DNA of 64,000 nucleotides from Strobilurus pachycystidiatus. Its lineage: Eukaryota; Basidiomycota; Agaricomycetes; Agaricales; Physalacriaceae. The stretch covers positions 2,294,001 through 2,358,000 of the forward strand of contig JAHLMK010000007.1 in NCBI GenBank assembly GCA_019915135.1, written 5' to 3'. Below the pieces are notes generated by a model. It was not told the DNA's origin, did no database searches, and saw nothing but the letters and a program-made list of their open reading frames with translations. The position numbers and the translations under genes are program-made. Shown here in pieces: positions 11,619 to 24,214 of the stretch (the stretch's first letter is position 1; every line of letters begins with the position of its first letter).

Positions 11619-13125
11619 TTAGTAGTGGTGGACCTCTTCCCGCTCACGCCCCCTCATGTAGGGAGGCTCGGTGCCGGCGTAGTAGATATCGGTCCAGAGG
11701 TCCTTGAGCTCAGGCTCCGGAGATGCTTTGGCAATTTCGACAGCCTCGTCGACTTGCTTCTTTGCTTCCTTGTCGATCGCCTGCATTACAATCAACACGC
11801 CAGTCCAACATCATCACAACAGTTAATCGACGCGTACCTTGAGCTCCTTCTCAGTGGCGAGACCCCACTCTTCAATGTATTTCTGGAGACCGTGGATGGG
11901 ATCCTGGGTGCTACGCATCCGCTGGACCTCCTCACGGGTACGGTAGGTGGTTCCAGGGTCGGACATTCTGTGGATTTGTATGAGTCTCTGCCCTCCACAC
12001 GCGCCTTGTATGAATAACTCACGAGTGACCACCGTAACGGTAGGTGACGAATTCAAGGAGGAGAGGGCCCTTCTTGTCCTCTACGGTCCATTTCCTGGCG
12101 TACTCAACTGCCTGTCTGGACGCAATGATGTCCATTCCGTTTACCTTGAGCGTGATTAGAGGGGGAGAGCCTGGTAGAAGCGAGGAAAGATTACCTGGAG
12201 ACCGGGAATCTTGTCACCACGAGTGAAGTATTCCGTGTTCTGCGAACTGCGCTCGGCCGAAGTGCCCATTCCGTACTTGTTGTTCTCGCAGACGAAAACA
12301 CAAGGGAGGTCCCAAAGCTTAGCCTAGAGAAGGAATCAAGAAACGCGCTTGTGCATCACCCCATGAAACTGACCATGTTGAACGCTTCAAACACCTGGCC
12401 CTGGTTCGCGGCACCGTCACCGTACATGGCGAAGGTGCAGCGGGGCTTGTCGGTGTATTTCTGCGCGAGCGCAAGACCAGCACCGAGGGGAACCTGTGCA
12501 CCGACAATTCCGTTGCCTCCGAAGAACGTTGGGGTGAAGATGTGCATGGAACCGCCCTTTCCGTTTGACATGCCGGCCTGGCGACCGAGGAGTTCACCGA
12601 GGACACCAGCGATAGTTCCTCCTCGGAGGACAGCGAAAGGATGGCAGCGGTAGGAAGTGATGATGTAGTCTTCGGGGTGCAGTCCGTGGTGTATGCCGAC
12701 CGACACTGCTTCCTAGAGAAAGACGATATAGAGCGGGCCAAGGAGAATGAAAGGTGGACATGCCTGTCCAATAGCCAGATGGCAGAAACCGCGGATGAGC
12801 TTGGCCTGGTAGAGTTGGCCGGCGGTCTGTTCCATCCGGCGCATGGTCGCCATCTGGGTGTACATTTCGATAAGGCTGTCCTTGGTGACCTGGACGTCGA
12901 GCGAGGGCATGTCGCAGTTGAATGTCCGGAACGAGTCTTCGTGTAGTTTCACCGTGAACGGGCTCGACTCTGACGCATCCTCCCGGAGCGTCGTGGTGTC
13001 CGCCGACATCTGGATGGCGCGCGCCGCCAAGGGCTACGGGCGGGATCAGCTATGCTGCGAGACGATTTGGCGGAGAAATGTACCGCGCGGAACAGCCTGG
13101 AGGGAGCACGGAGTCGGGCGAGCAT
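11619..13125 (-). CDS. PDA1: Pyruvate dehydrogenase E1 alpha subunit, mitochondrial
   Basis: Predicted 397 aa; exons 13125-13084, 13033-12764, 12712-12374, 12323-12195, 12144-12023, 11967-11838, 11780-11619. E1 decarboxylates pyruvate with thiamine diphosphate and passes the acetyl group to E2. Visible are an Arg-rich presequence ([14 protein letters not shown]), [12 protein letters not shown], the ThDP-binding motif [15 protein letters not shown] ending in ENNKYGMGT, and the regulatory phosphorylation loop [16 protein letters not shown]. Length matches fungal Pda1. Splicing out 13034-13083 is needed to join the presequence to the mature frame. Intron 12713-12763 uses a GC donor (GCATGT). A divergent gene starts 273 bp away, suggesting a shared promoter. 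Confidence 0.95.
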
Positions 13126-13398
13126 GGGGGGATGAGGGTGTTGGGTGAACTCGGGTGGCAAAATAATGCCTGGGGTGACGCGACACCGGGTACACGGCCT
13201 TCCTTTTTGGTAACGTCGTTCGGTGATGGGATCGAGTGTGTGTCCAGTGTGTGTCCGCTCAAGCTGACATTGTTCTTAATGGGATGCTTGTTGTCGCGGA
13301 AGGCTTGCATTTATTGTTCCTCGTCGTCAAGGCCGCTTAGTATTTAAACCTGCTGAACTGCCCCTCGAACTCTTCACCAACACATATCCTTCCCCTCC

Positions 13399-14107
13399 AT
13401 GTCCCAAGACTCTCAACAAGCTGCTTCCTACTGCAACAGCCCCGAGGCTGGGCACATGGACTTTCAGGACTCCCAGGAGTCGTAAGAGTCTTACTTGCTG
13501 CCGCAACTAGTACTGACTACTGCTCAGGAATCATTACAGTAATCATGATTTCTCCCAGAGTACCCAGGACAGCTCTGTAGATCTCGAGTAAGCATGCTTC
13601 TTCGAAGCGTACATTCTTTAAACACTGACTGAACTCAATAGGCAGGGTGCATTGATGAAAGGTAAAACACCATAGCCACTCATCCTCCGTCCTGTCCAGC
13701 TCAGTCGCCTCTTTCTAGTCTCTCATGAAATGCAGAAGGCTGTTGAGCCACTCCAAGTCGAGATCGTCGAGCTCAAAGCTCAATTGGAGTCGAAGAGCCA
13801 GGAGCTGGAGATGCTTTCTCAGAACCGACACCTCGACTTGAAGCAAGCCTTGGACCGACTAGAAAGCACACTGGTCAACCTAACCCAATCTCTCACGTCG
13901 GGGAGTCTCTTCTCCGGAAAGTTGTCGTTGCCTGTCGACGTTGAAGACGGGTCGTCCAGTTCCGACAACGCGAGCATGCAGGATATCTCTCCAAATAGCT
14001 CCGCCGGGCTATTGGGCCCAGACCAATACTTGCCAGACGACTTGCGGCTGTCCTTGCAGCAGTATTCGTCGCAATGCAACAGCCCACTGTTCGACTTTCC
14101 CGCGTAG
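13399..14107 (+). CDS. Small coiled-coil protein, unknown function
   Basis: Predicted 183 aa; exons 13399-13481, 13528-13587, 13642-13661 and 13719-14107. The N-terminal half is rich in Ser, Gln and Asp. A central heptad-like segment (LQVEIVELKAQLESKSQELE, continuing to about residue 115) should form a coiled coil. The C-terminus is acidic and Ser-rich. I do not recognise a family. The model is supported by four in-phase exons with clean splice signals. It is divergent from PDH E1 alpha and converges on the HSP70-like gene with about 210 bp between stops. Confidence 0.65.
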
Positions 14108-14318
14108 CTGACTCCATGGACTTGTACTACTACCCTCCTTTCCTTTACGTTTCCCTCTCTGTCTCTCACATATACTGTATCTTACTTACTTACACACTGG
14201 TCGTACAACAACGATAGGGATTGATTGCAGACCACATCTACACATGCACATGAACAAGATTCCAACATACTACTACATACAACAGATCACCATTCAATAA
14301 TATCCTCGCAGCAACAGC

Positions 14319-17300
14319 CTACTTCTTGCCCTTCTTCTTTGCGCCCTTCTTCTTGCCCTTCTTGGTTGTTGCCCATGAGTCGTCCTCCTTCTCCTTCTCA
14401 TCATCATCCTCGCCTGCGGTTGTCGCTGCCGTCATGGGCACCGAAGACGCAGGCCCCGGAGTGGTTGTCGGTAAGTCCGTGTTCAACTTCAAAGGCGACT
14501 TCGCCTTCTCTGCTACTTCTGCCGTTGTTTCTTCACTTGCTTCGACGGGAGCCTCTGCCGCAGGCGTGGCCTCCTCTGGCTTTGATTCAGCCGGCGGTTC
14601 TGTACTGGCAGGAGGTATCGTTTCTGGAGCGGGATCGGATGTCTCTGCCGTCGCTGCTTGTTCTGGAGCCGCGGGAGGAACCTCACTAGGTGCAGTTTCT
14701 GTGGTGGCATCTGCTAAAGGCGTCGATTCAGGCTTTGGACTCGGCTTGGGCGAAGGTGCCCGGGATGCAGGCCTCGATGCTGCCGGGACACTCAGCTCTT
14801 GTTCCAATGGTTTGGGAGACGGCACGGCTGAAGCAACAGTCGACGCTGGAAGTGCCACTGACGCCGCAATGGCAGGCGTGGGCTCTTTCTCTTGCTTCGG
14901 TGGTTTGGGAGACGGCATGGCTGAAGCAGCAGTCGACGCTGGAAGTGCCACTGACGCCGCAATGGCAGGCGTGGGCTCTTTCTCCTTCAAGGTTTGCTTC
15001 GGTGGTTTGGGAGACGGCATAGCTGAAGCAGCAGTTGACGCTGGAAGTGCCACTGATGATGCAACGGCAGGCGTAGACTCTTTATCCTTCTCCTTCAAGG
15101 CTTGTTTCAATGAGGATTTGCGAGAGGACTTCTTCGACGATGGTATGACCGCTGGAGGTTCGGGTGCTGCTGCTGGCACTGCCTCGGGAGCAGCGGGTGA
15201 GGAATCTGCGACAGCTGGTGCTGCTTCTTGTGCCTCGAGTTCCCTGACCTCAGGCTTAGGTGACGGCTTAGCGGAAGCTGCAGGTGGAGGGTCGATGGAA
15301 GAGGACTGCTCTGCTGGAGTTGCGTCTTGAGCCAAGGCCGAGAAGTCAAGTTTGGGCGAGGGGAATGTCGACTTTGATAGAGGAGACAGCGGAAGATTGG
15401 GGGTCCCTACTTTGGATTTCGCCAAGGGAGAGAAAGAGCCTGGCACCTTCGGTGATGCACTGCCAGCAGCAGCTTCCGAAGTCAAAGTCAGAGGCTCAAG
15501 TCGTGGGGTAGGTTTGGACGATACTGCAGGCGCAGGCTTGGGGGAAGGTGGGTGGGAAGGTGCAAGAGATCGAGACAACGGTGCTGCAGGTTCTGGATCT
15601 GGGACAGACATGGCCTCAGCCTTCGGTGTCGATGCAGGCTTGGGGGTACCGCTAGGTTTCGGCGCGGCAGCCTTTGTGCTAGGAGCCTTGCCTCCCCACA
15701 GCCCAGAGAGAAATCCAGCCCCGCTGGCTTCAGCTGCTGCAACAGCAGGAGCTGCAAAAGAAGAGAAGAGACCACTGTTTCCAAAAAGCGAGCCACTTTC
15801 TGCGGGTGCTTCTGGTTCATTGTTGTCGGGTGAGCTCCAGGGAGTCGTGCCACTGAGCATATTCCCTGGGGACAAGGGAGCAATGACCGGAGAGCGTACG
15901 GACTCGATTGCTGGCGCGACGACAGCAGGCTGCGAAGCCGGAGGTGTTGGCGATGAGATCTTCGGACTTGCTGCAGCTGAGGCTTTGTGGGAAGAAGGAG
16001 CGACTGGGGCTGCGCTTGGCGGTGCCGACGGTACAGAACTCTTCCTTCCAGAAGCGGCGCGGTTAGACGACAGCGACGGTGATAACCCCAAAGATCGTGA
16101 TGTATCGGCGGGTGGGGGAGGAGAAGATGCTGGAATCTCTCGAGCGGATGGCGCTTCGGCGACAGAGTCAAGTCTTGGACGCGCTTCCTTCGGTGACGCC
16201 TCAGACTGAGCGGGACCCCACACAGATGACAAGGTCTCTCCGATCTTTGCCATCGATGAGCTTCGGGTGCTCGTAGCATCGGTGTGAACGCTGTCCCTTT
16301 CCTTCCCTTTGCCTTTCTCCTTGGTACGCCCGCGACTCGCTAAATTCGAACTAGTCTCTAGTCCTCTCGAACGCTGCTCAGGTTCAGGAGGGAATGGTGT
16401 CTGAGTGCCGGACGGGGGCGCATGGACCACTTCAGGGATCTTGGGAGTCTTTAAATTCCCACCACGACTACTCGAAGGCGGTTTGACGGGTTGTATAACA
16501 GGTTCTGATGCCTGGCGAGGATCCGTCGAAGGAGTTCGGGAGCTCATCAGCGAACGAGTCTTCTCGTGGTCGACACTCATGTCATCGTCCGAGTTACTGT
16601 CAGGCTCGTCCTCGTCGACACGATGTCCACGTTCGTTGTAGATGATCGAAGCCGGTCCACTGTAAAGATGCGTCAGCTGCGCGAATTGTTGCTACGAGGT
16701 CCTATTTTGCTTACTATTTGATAACACCCTGTTGGTGAGTTCAACGTCAACCATGTAAAATGAAGGTGTATGAGGAATTCTTACATTATCCAACCATTTG
16801 ATGCGGGCTTTGAATTCGGTGAGGCCAAAATGAATCTCTATCGAAAAGACAATGGTCCAATATGACCGGCCGTCTCTTCCGACCTTGGATTCCACGATAC
16901 CCGACAGCGGCGATAAGTCTGCCCGGACGAGGCAGAGGGTTGAGAAATGCTCTAGGTGAGATGAGCATATGCAAAGCGATCTGTCGAGAGTAATTGATGT
17001 TACCTGCGTGGCGTTCAATCCATAGTGGCACCTGGTTACCGCCGCGGAAGCACCATATCTCGACTTCAAAGACTGAGAGCATGGAAAGGTTAGTGAGTTC
17101 TGTGCAGTACTTCCGCGTGAACACGGTTGACTCCTTCACTTTCACACCCTGTGAGACGCTGCGAGTGAGAGCATGACCCACAGAATGTAGACAGCGACTT
17201 ACGCGAGCCAAGATACAATCAAACGCATCGGCGAGAAGTTTCGGTCCGGAGGGCAGTTCTGTCAGTCTATCTTTGCGTGCAACATGGTCTTGATCCTCCG

Positions 17301-19119
17301 CATTATAAGCGCGTAGGTATTCAACGCCATACATGAACTTCGCTACTCGCGCTGAAACGTGATGGTCGCAGTAAAAGCCAATGGCCCCATCCGCGACAGC
17401 TTTCGACCTTGAAGACGATTAGCCTGTTTTCGATGCATGAAGAACAACGGAAGTCTCATACGTTGCAGTGTCGGGCCGACTGACGGAGACGCGATACTTG
17501 GCAAGACGCTCTTGAAGCTGTGTGAAAAGCCATGGACTAGCCGCGTAGCCTCCTACGAGAAATACAGACTTTCATAGCGTCGGTCAATGCTGTAGCGTAT
17601 ATATAGAGAGACCGAATTACCTTGATGTTGCCCTTCGACGCGTCAATCTGCGCCTTGATAGCTGCGAGCGCCGCTGTAAGAGGAAAAACAATCAACAACC
17701 ATGATTTGTGTAGAGAGGAGGGCAAGTACCCTTTATCGAAGGCTCGAATAACTCTGCCACTTCCGTCCTGGAATGAAAGACGAAATCAGATTTAGGTATG
17801 AAAAACGTGAGCTGGTCCTAACCCTGTCAGCTTTAACTGGCCACTACGAATACCGACTGAGAGATCTTTGTCTAGCGGAGAGCCGAACGAAATGAACTGA
17901 GTGTCATTTTTATTTCGAAAATGCCGTTTAGTTGTTTCATCGAAACGTTTAGTGATCTGGTTGACAGGATAGTCAGCTTTGTGAGAGATACAGAAGAAAA
18001 AGAGATGAATTTACGTGGTCTAATGAGTCTGAGGACCCATACTTGGACTTCTTGAGCTTTTCTGCGGACGGATAGGTGAGATCAGATTCGCTGGAAGAAC
18101 AGACGACGGACCTTTCAAGAACTCGCGCGCCCTACGACTGACGAAGACAGATCCAGCGAAGAGACAATCTGGAGGTGCGACTTCCTCGATTACGAGAGGG
18201 TGTTGTCCCACGATAGTGTAGGATGAAATGTCTAGAGTTCCACCTCCAGCATCTGCGACAAGAAAGCCTGACTTTTGTTCGTTCTATCCACAAGGTGAGA
18301 ACGAGGAGAAGGGTATGACTTGAGGTAATGCTTACAGAAAGAACGTCAGAAGCCAGACCATTTAACACGCAGGCATGCAAACTCGCTTCGCCTTCGGTCA
18401 CAAATCGGATACGGGCTCGGCCCTCGTTGGTGTCTGGAATGAGGCCCCCATAAACGGCGGCTCGGCGCATCTTTGTTTGCTGTGCGCCTTCCCAACCATT
18501 TGGATGGGATAGCACGAACTGGATGTCGTGTTCGACGGCCTTCCATAGAGCCTTGCCGTTTCCGTGAGTCTCCATGACGAAGGTACGCGAACACTTGTAC
18601 ATATAGGACAAGAAGTCGCCAAAGACGTGAACCGCGGTCTTTCCTTGTGGTAGTGGGCCCAATCGCATGCCGTTCATATTCAGTTTCATCGTTCGGGGTC
18701 GTAATCTCAGCTTGAATCTAGTAGCACGAAGTTGAGTTCATGCTTTCCTGAAGTAAGGCTAAAGACGTACAGCTCTGTCTTTATCCATTCTTCGTCTTCT
18801 GCTTGTGAGAGCGCCATCTCAGCCTCAGCCCCAGCCGCCATCATCTGCCCAGTCTTGTCGTAGTACATCACAGAGGGTATCTTCGAGTTGCCAACATCAT
18901 GTCCAGGAAATCTGTGAGGAACACGAGATATCGATAAGGCTGGAGATGCGGAGTAGGTAGATAGCGGACTGACCGAGTAACACCGTGAATCTTGGGTATC
19001 TCTCCGGGTTCTAGTATCGCGTAGGAGACACCCGAGAATGTAGTCCCGACGTCAATAGCCAGAACAAAGGACCTGGTTGAGCCAGTGTATGGTTTCCGAG
19101 TGTCTGCTGTTTGCTTCAT
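14319..19119 (-). CDS. HSP70-like ATPase fused to a long low-complexity tail
   Basis: Predicted 1363 aa; exons 19119-18974, 18911-18771, 18717-18336, 18283-18112, 18061-18015, 17956-17823, 17767-17730, 17673-17621, 17568-17462, 17407-17203, 17148-17004, 16951-16785, 16728-16715, 16659-14319. Residues 1 to about 600 form an HSP70/actin-type ATPase of the divergent fungal HSPA12-like kind: phosphate-1 motif AIDVGTTFSGVSYA, phosphate-2 motif VADAGGGTLDIS, adenosine-side FLVGGYAASPWL, and a C-terminal GPASIIYNE. The usual family ends about there. Here the same exon continues without a stop for about 765 residues of Pro/Ala/Ser/Lys-rich sequence ending in alternating Lys/Gly. The ATPase lacks a recognisable canonical substrate-binding domain. 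The function is unknown; a chaperone or signalling role is inference. RNA should confirm that the tail is part of the same transcript. Confidence 0.82.
14809..15108 (-). repeat. Three ~100-bp tandem repeats in the fusion tail
   Basis: Units start at 14809, 14902 and 15004 and are about 93, 102 and 105 bp. On the minus strand they encode repeats containing SVALPAST.ASAMPSPKPPKQ with a variable Lys/Glu linker. All three stay in frame, so the tail varies in length by whole codons. Confidence 0.8.
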
Positions 19120-19605
19120 CGTAAAGAGATCATTCAATTAGGGAGATGGGATGGTAGAGTGAAGATTAGGCCTTTAACGTGGCGCTGTGCGTTCGACGTG
19201 ATTCGTAGCTGTGAAGTAAGAGGCAAACACGAGGACTGTGCTCGGCATGATCTCTACGTGACGCAAGTGCACCCTGGTTTTCCAGAAAAACGCGTTGGCC
19301 ACGAGGCAGACGTGTGGTGGGCGGTTGGAAATGTCGCTGTCGCTGTCAGAGGCGTACTTAGCTGTGTTTGCTTGAGGTAGACTGGCAGTGCAGAGAATGA
19401 GCTGTATGGCCCGAGGTGGGCCAGTGCGCGTCCGCGTCGGGTGTCACACGTGGCAAACCCCGTGCTGGAGGAACGAGGCAGGCGCATGGCAGTGGCAGAC
19501 GCTTGAAAATGCCTGCTTGGTTCCACCCACAGGCCCTCTCAATTATATCATTGATTGTTGCCTGCGCGCCCGGCGCCGGCATCTGGCCGTGTCATATTTG
19601 CAACA
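19120..19605. other. Divergent promoter region
   Basis: About 486 bp between the starts of the HSP70-like gene (minus) and the coiled-coil gene (plus). It is GC-rich. Short frames on both strands run through it but none continues a neighbouring protein family. I see no clear TATA box. Confidence 0.45.
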
Positions 19606-21090
19606 ATGTCCATGCTGCCGTCCGCCAACTTGCATCTCAGAGGCTTGTACGATACGACCATCGAGTTCTTCGCCCTCCGTAGCCCCGGAATCGCCTCCAG
19701 GGCCCCATCCTCCCACGATAGCCCGACCAGGACCCTGACTCCAGTTCCCGACCCTATCGCGAGGCTGACTCGAGAGTGCGCCTCGTTACGTGAAAGGTTG
19801 GACTTTGCTAACGGTCGGCAAGGTAGTACATGCACCTCGTCCGCCTCCCAGCCACCCTCTGACGCCCCCATGTCTATTCGTCGGGATCTGGAGGATGCTC
19901 GCCGAGAGCTCTCCCAGACAAAGTCGGAGCTATCAAAACTAGAGGCGCGATGCCGTATGTTGGAGAGGACATTAAAAGAAACGAAAGCCTTGCTGAAGGC
20001 CAGGGATGCAGAAATATCTGCGAGGGTGCGATCAGACATGGAGGAACGCCGCGGTGGTGGCGCGGACCCAACGCCATCCGATGGGCTTGATATAGCCATC
20101 CTGGCTACCGAAGAAGACAAGGCCCTCATGAAGAGTGCCGAGGCCTTCATGACAAGGGTGGATAGCTGGTCGGGGGCCCAGGTCCTGCAGGCTGTCCAGG
20201 ATTTAAACTTCGAGGTCCTCCAGTTCGCCGCCGCCGCCACCGAGCTCTCTACATTCCCCAACGGCAAGTCGCACTCCAAGGCGACGGCGCGGGCAGTGCA
20301 GGAGACCTCATCCAGACTGGGATTAAATCTGGCTCGAATATTGTCGACCAGAGACCACTCACAAGATCCCATGCTCGTGCAGTTGGCGTTGCAAGGATGC
20401 ATATCGACATGTGTTGCGCGGGCGTTGACGCCGTTCTGCATGGGATTTCCATCAAAACCAGATGGCATACTTTCACAGATCTATGCGCACATGTTCATGG
20501 CCGGTGAGTGAACTTGAGTGTCGAGGGCCCCGGTCGTGTCTGATCAGAAGCTGATAGAACCTCAGCCAATATCATCTCGATGGCGAGCATTGACCCATCG
20601 GCACATCCACACCATGTACCCATATCTCAATGACTACTCTATCAACGAGCTGTCGGAGACCATGTATCGTTGGTCGTCGGACATCCTATTCATTGCTGGA
20701 TGTCCTTCGACGGACAGACAATCATTAGCAACCAAAGAAGGGATGCGAGCAAAGTTCGGGGATCAAATCAAGCGTATCACTCGCTCTGTATCCCGTCTAG
20801 CCCAGGTTACGCGGGAGGAGATCATGTCGACGCGTTTCGAGATCATCGCCATCGAGAATGATGGTGACTTTGACCCTCGTCGAATGACGGACGCGTTTGG
20901 GGAGTACGGATCGTCGCGAGGGGCAATATTGATTACAACTGAGGTTGGTCTGCGCTGTAACACACGCAAAGATGTACCAGAGAGTACGGACGATGGTGGT
21001 AGCACGCTTGTAGCAGAGGTTGAGCAGCGAATATTGCTGCAGCCGAAGGTGGTGCTTGATTCTGTGGTGGAGTTTATAGACCCTAAATAA
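19606..21090 (+). CDS. Coiled-coil protein, unknown function
   Basis: Predicted 476 aa; exons 19606-20503 and 20558-21090. A coiled coil covers about residues 85-140 (SIRRDLEDARRELSQTKSEL, then further heptads). The rest is predicted helical, containing LQAVQDLNFEVLQFAAAATE and a C-terminal half ending LLQPKVVLDSVVEFIDPK. The acceptor at 20557 (GATAG) rather than the nearer CAG at 20572 keeps the downstream frame. I recognise no catalytic motif. It resembles the many conserved hypothetical proteins of Agaricomycetes, but that is recollection rather than a search. The antisense strand is also open for 306 codons, which I regard as a shadow. Confidence 0.72.
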
Positions 21091-22850
21091 AGGGTGGCTG
21101 CCACTGTCTGATAGTGTTCTTTTAGATGAGTGTATGTACTGTACCGCGTAATTCAATGTCATGTCTCAGGACTGATCACAAACTGCCGAGCTCGGCCGAT
21201 CCCGCTTGTAATCAACCTTAATCTTGAACCACAACCATCACAGCTGCATCACCTCCCATCCGTGCTTTAGTATCATTTCAATGGCGCAGTGAAGTTGGCG
21301 TCAGTGTAGACTGCAGCCTGATCAAGAAGATGACCACTTTTCCACCACGCAGACGATCCATTCGCATCATCTTTCCTAGCGTTCTCTATCTCTACCTAAG
21401 AATAAAGAGTATAAGGTCGGTCTGCATGGTGCATTCCTATCGATCTTCTATGACTGACGTATGATGCCATGAAGATGAAGACAGTATTCCCTCATCTACG
21501 AGATCCGTGATATCACATTCGCCGCGCTCTCCAACCATCATCGAATAACATGCGAACCAATGAAGCTGTCCTTCTTCGAATGCCAATCCAGACCGATCCC
21601 GCATTGTCGCTGCATTCTGAGTGTCCACTGTCCTGCTACGCCATGTCCGAGACTCTCACAGTGGACGCTTCCCTCGGAGATATCACGCCCAGGTTCTTGG
21701 GCCTCTTCTAGCCATATAGCCAACAATGTACGCCACGGTCATCTTCCTGCGTGTGTCACGCGTCAATCCGGGATCCCCACGATTCCAGAGTATTCCCCGC
21801 GCTCTGGGCTGTTCACGACCTCCCCGCCATGCTTCGACAACAGAAGCACACTTCATCGATACGATCATCTCTGGCTGTTTTCCAACACTTCTTTCGTCTA
21901 AGATTGGTCATTGAAGTGGAGTGACGGGCCGTTCAATAGGCAAGTTTTCTTGTCCGACAGTCCATGACACGTAGTATTGACTGGCTTCTTAGCGAGCTCA
22001 AGTGACCGACCGACTCGCACAGAAGATTGGCATACAATACACCGCCCATACATCACCCCCTCACTTGATAAGCTTCTCCTCTTGGCCGCCCTCCCGATTT
22101 ACCAGTCTGTCATACGCTCGGCTATCCCACCCTGAGGTGGCCCGGGCCCGTCCCGCTCAAGTCCTGCTCAGTGGTTTCCGGCCATTGACATGAGAGAGAA
22201 GGTGACCCTGCAATAGCCTCGGAGTCCTTCATCGTTATGAAGGAACAGCGATCTGGCCGTCTTCAGTCTGGGGCTGACTGACATTTGGCGCAGATTGCAT
22301 GACGAGGGGTCGAGTGGCATGCCCGATGGCGCGTTCGTCATATGCATACCGGCAACGTGTATGCCCATAGGCTATAGCCCGACATGCGGAAAGAACGACA
22401 AGCGTATTCGTGATGTAATGCTAGATGGTTGAGATTATAAAACCCCGCATTCTTTCTTTATCTGCCCTCAACACACAGATCTTTGCTCTCCAGGCCTGTT
22501 ATACTTCACTCTGGACGTTGTCCGGAAGCAACTGACCCAGTCCAGACTCATCATTCATTCCACAAGTATCGGGAAATCTCGGCGTATCCCCTTGCAACCG
22601 GCCGTTTTCACACGACACTGTTAAGGTACTTCGGACAATGTTTTTCGCGATCGTTTTTTGACTGACCGTTTCTTATAAAGACCGTGTTCCCTCCTCCCTT
22701 TACCACAAACCATTTTCACCACCGCGCTTTGAAACACGAAAAGGATTCCCACTTGTCGTCGCGCTATCCCACATCAACTTACCCATCTTTAGTGCGTGCT
22801 AATCATTTCTCGTCGTCTCGGTGCTAATACTGCTCAACAGTACGAAAGTG
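21091..22850. other. Intergenic region, no gene seen
   Basis: About 1.76 kb between two plus-strand genes. Open frames are all short (under 115 codons) and lack domain signals or plausible splicing. TATA-like elements occur near 22435 and 22671; the latter, about 180 bp upstream of the F-box ATG, could serve that gene. The CAG just before 22841 could be a 5' UTR intron end. Confidence 0.45.
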
Positions 22851-24214
22851 ATGGAACACTCGACGCGCTCAATTGGCTTCGACACGCTTCCGCAGGAACT
22901 CGTTGACGCTATCATCGACCAAAATCAGGATGACCCCGCCACGCTTCACACTCTAGCGCTGGTCTGCTCGTCATGGACGCATACGGCCCAGCGACACCTT
23001 TTCAGTCATGTCCACTTCTATAATCATTCAACCTTTCGGTTCTATCGCGCCAAAACGAAAAAGAACGCCCACCAAATTGACCGCTTCTACAACCTCATCA
23101 CCACGTACCCTCATCTCGCGCCTCTGGTGAAGAGTGTTGAGGTGGAACCTTTACTCGACGCGTCGCAAGAAGAGTTCTTGGGACTCACCTTGCGAAAGCT
23201 TGAAAATCTCGAGCGGATCTCACTCGACCTCGGGGGGTACTATTGGGATGAGCTCTCCCAGTGCATGAGGGACGCGCTTCTCACTTCATTCCGGTCCCCT
23301 CGTGTGACCAACTTGGAACTTCGGGAAGGGCTGTTTTTCCGATGCGCAGACTTTCTCGCACTCCTCGGGGCTTGCGAGCACTTGAAGCGCCTATCGCTGT
23401 TCTATATGTCCTGCGACGATCTGGAGGGGGTTGTTGAAACACCCGAGGCGGTCATCCCGAGCGGCATGAACCTCCAACTCGACTCTCTTACGCTGAGCCT
23501 ATACGAACACTCGTATCTTCCGCTCATGCACCGCCTCTTGCAATTGCAGGAGTCGATGGATCTCAGCCATCTCCACCGCCTGTCCGTTCTAACTGCTGGC
23601 ACCGGTCATTTGAATGAGCGCATCGAGACCACGAAGGAGATCCTTCGGCTCAATAGCCACTCGCTCGAACACCTTGTATTGAATGTGTGCCTCGGAGGTA
23701 CGTGCTTCGAATGTCGTCGGTTCTGACCACTTAATCTCATGACGCATGTCCAGAACCGCTATCCAAGCTGATCGATGTTACTCAGCTCCGTTCTATTCAG
23801 GTCAAACTTTGGTGGCTTCGCAGCGACCAACACACGGATGCCGTGGAGTGGCTCCGTTGGCTTACGGAGACATTCAATGAACTAGCCAAGCACCGCGTAG
23901 AAGAGGTTACCTTTGAGATATTCTACCGCGGGGAGCTAGTAGACCACGCCTTAGAGTGGAACGCTCTGGACAAAGCTCTTGGCCAGATTCCATCATTGCG
24001 GCATGTCGACGTGAAGCTAGACTGTTACGACGGCCTCAAAGGGAGATGGCAATACTTCCACGAGTACTCGTCATCGATTGCAGCGGATGTCAAGACAATT
24101 CTTCCCATCATGTCGAGCAAGAGTCTAGTGTCGCATGAGGTAATTCTCTCTATTGTCCTCCGGTGGCTATATATGCTAAACGAACGTCAGGTTGCTGCCA
24201 ACTACCCGTGTTGA
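22851..24214 (+). CDS. F-box protein with LRR-like region
   Basis: Predicted 418 aa; exons 22851-23697, 23754-24139 and 24191-24214. The N-terminus FDTLPQELVDAIIDQ followed by LALVCSSWTHTAQRHLFSHV is the typical basidiomycete F-box-like opening. The remainder is leucine-rich (TNLELREGLFF, LKRLSLFYMS, LDSLTLSLYEH), suggesting substrate recognition in an SCF ligase. The last intron (24140-24190, 51 nt) is in frame and stop-free; retention would give 435 aa. The gene lies at the left edge of an accessory stretch. Confidence 0.8.

Noticed and set aside
14326..16209. Two long plus-strand open frames (334 and 285 codons) opposite the HSP70-like tail
   Set aside because: They mirror a repetitive, codon-biased tail; composition is Gly/Ala/Ser from reverse-complemented Pro/Ala/Ser codons. 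There is no domain and no splicing to extend them.
19548..20468. 306-codon minus-strand open frame
   Set aside because: Antisense shadow of the coiled-coil gene; the plus strand has the in-phase second exon and coiled-coil heptads.
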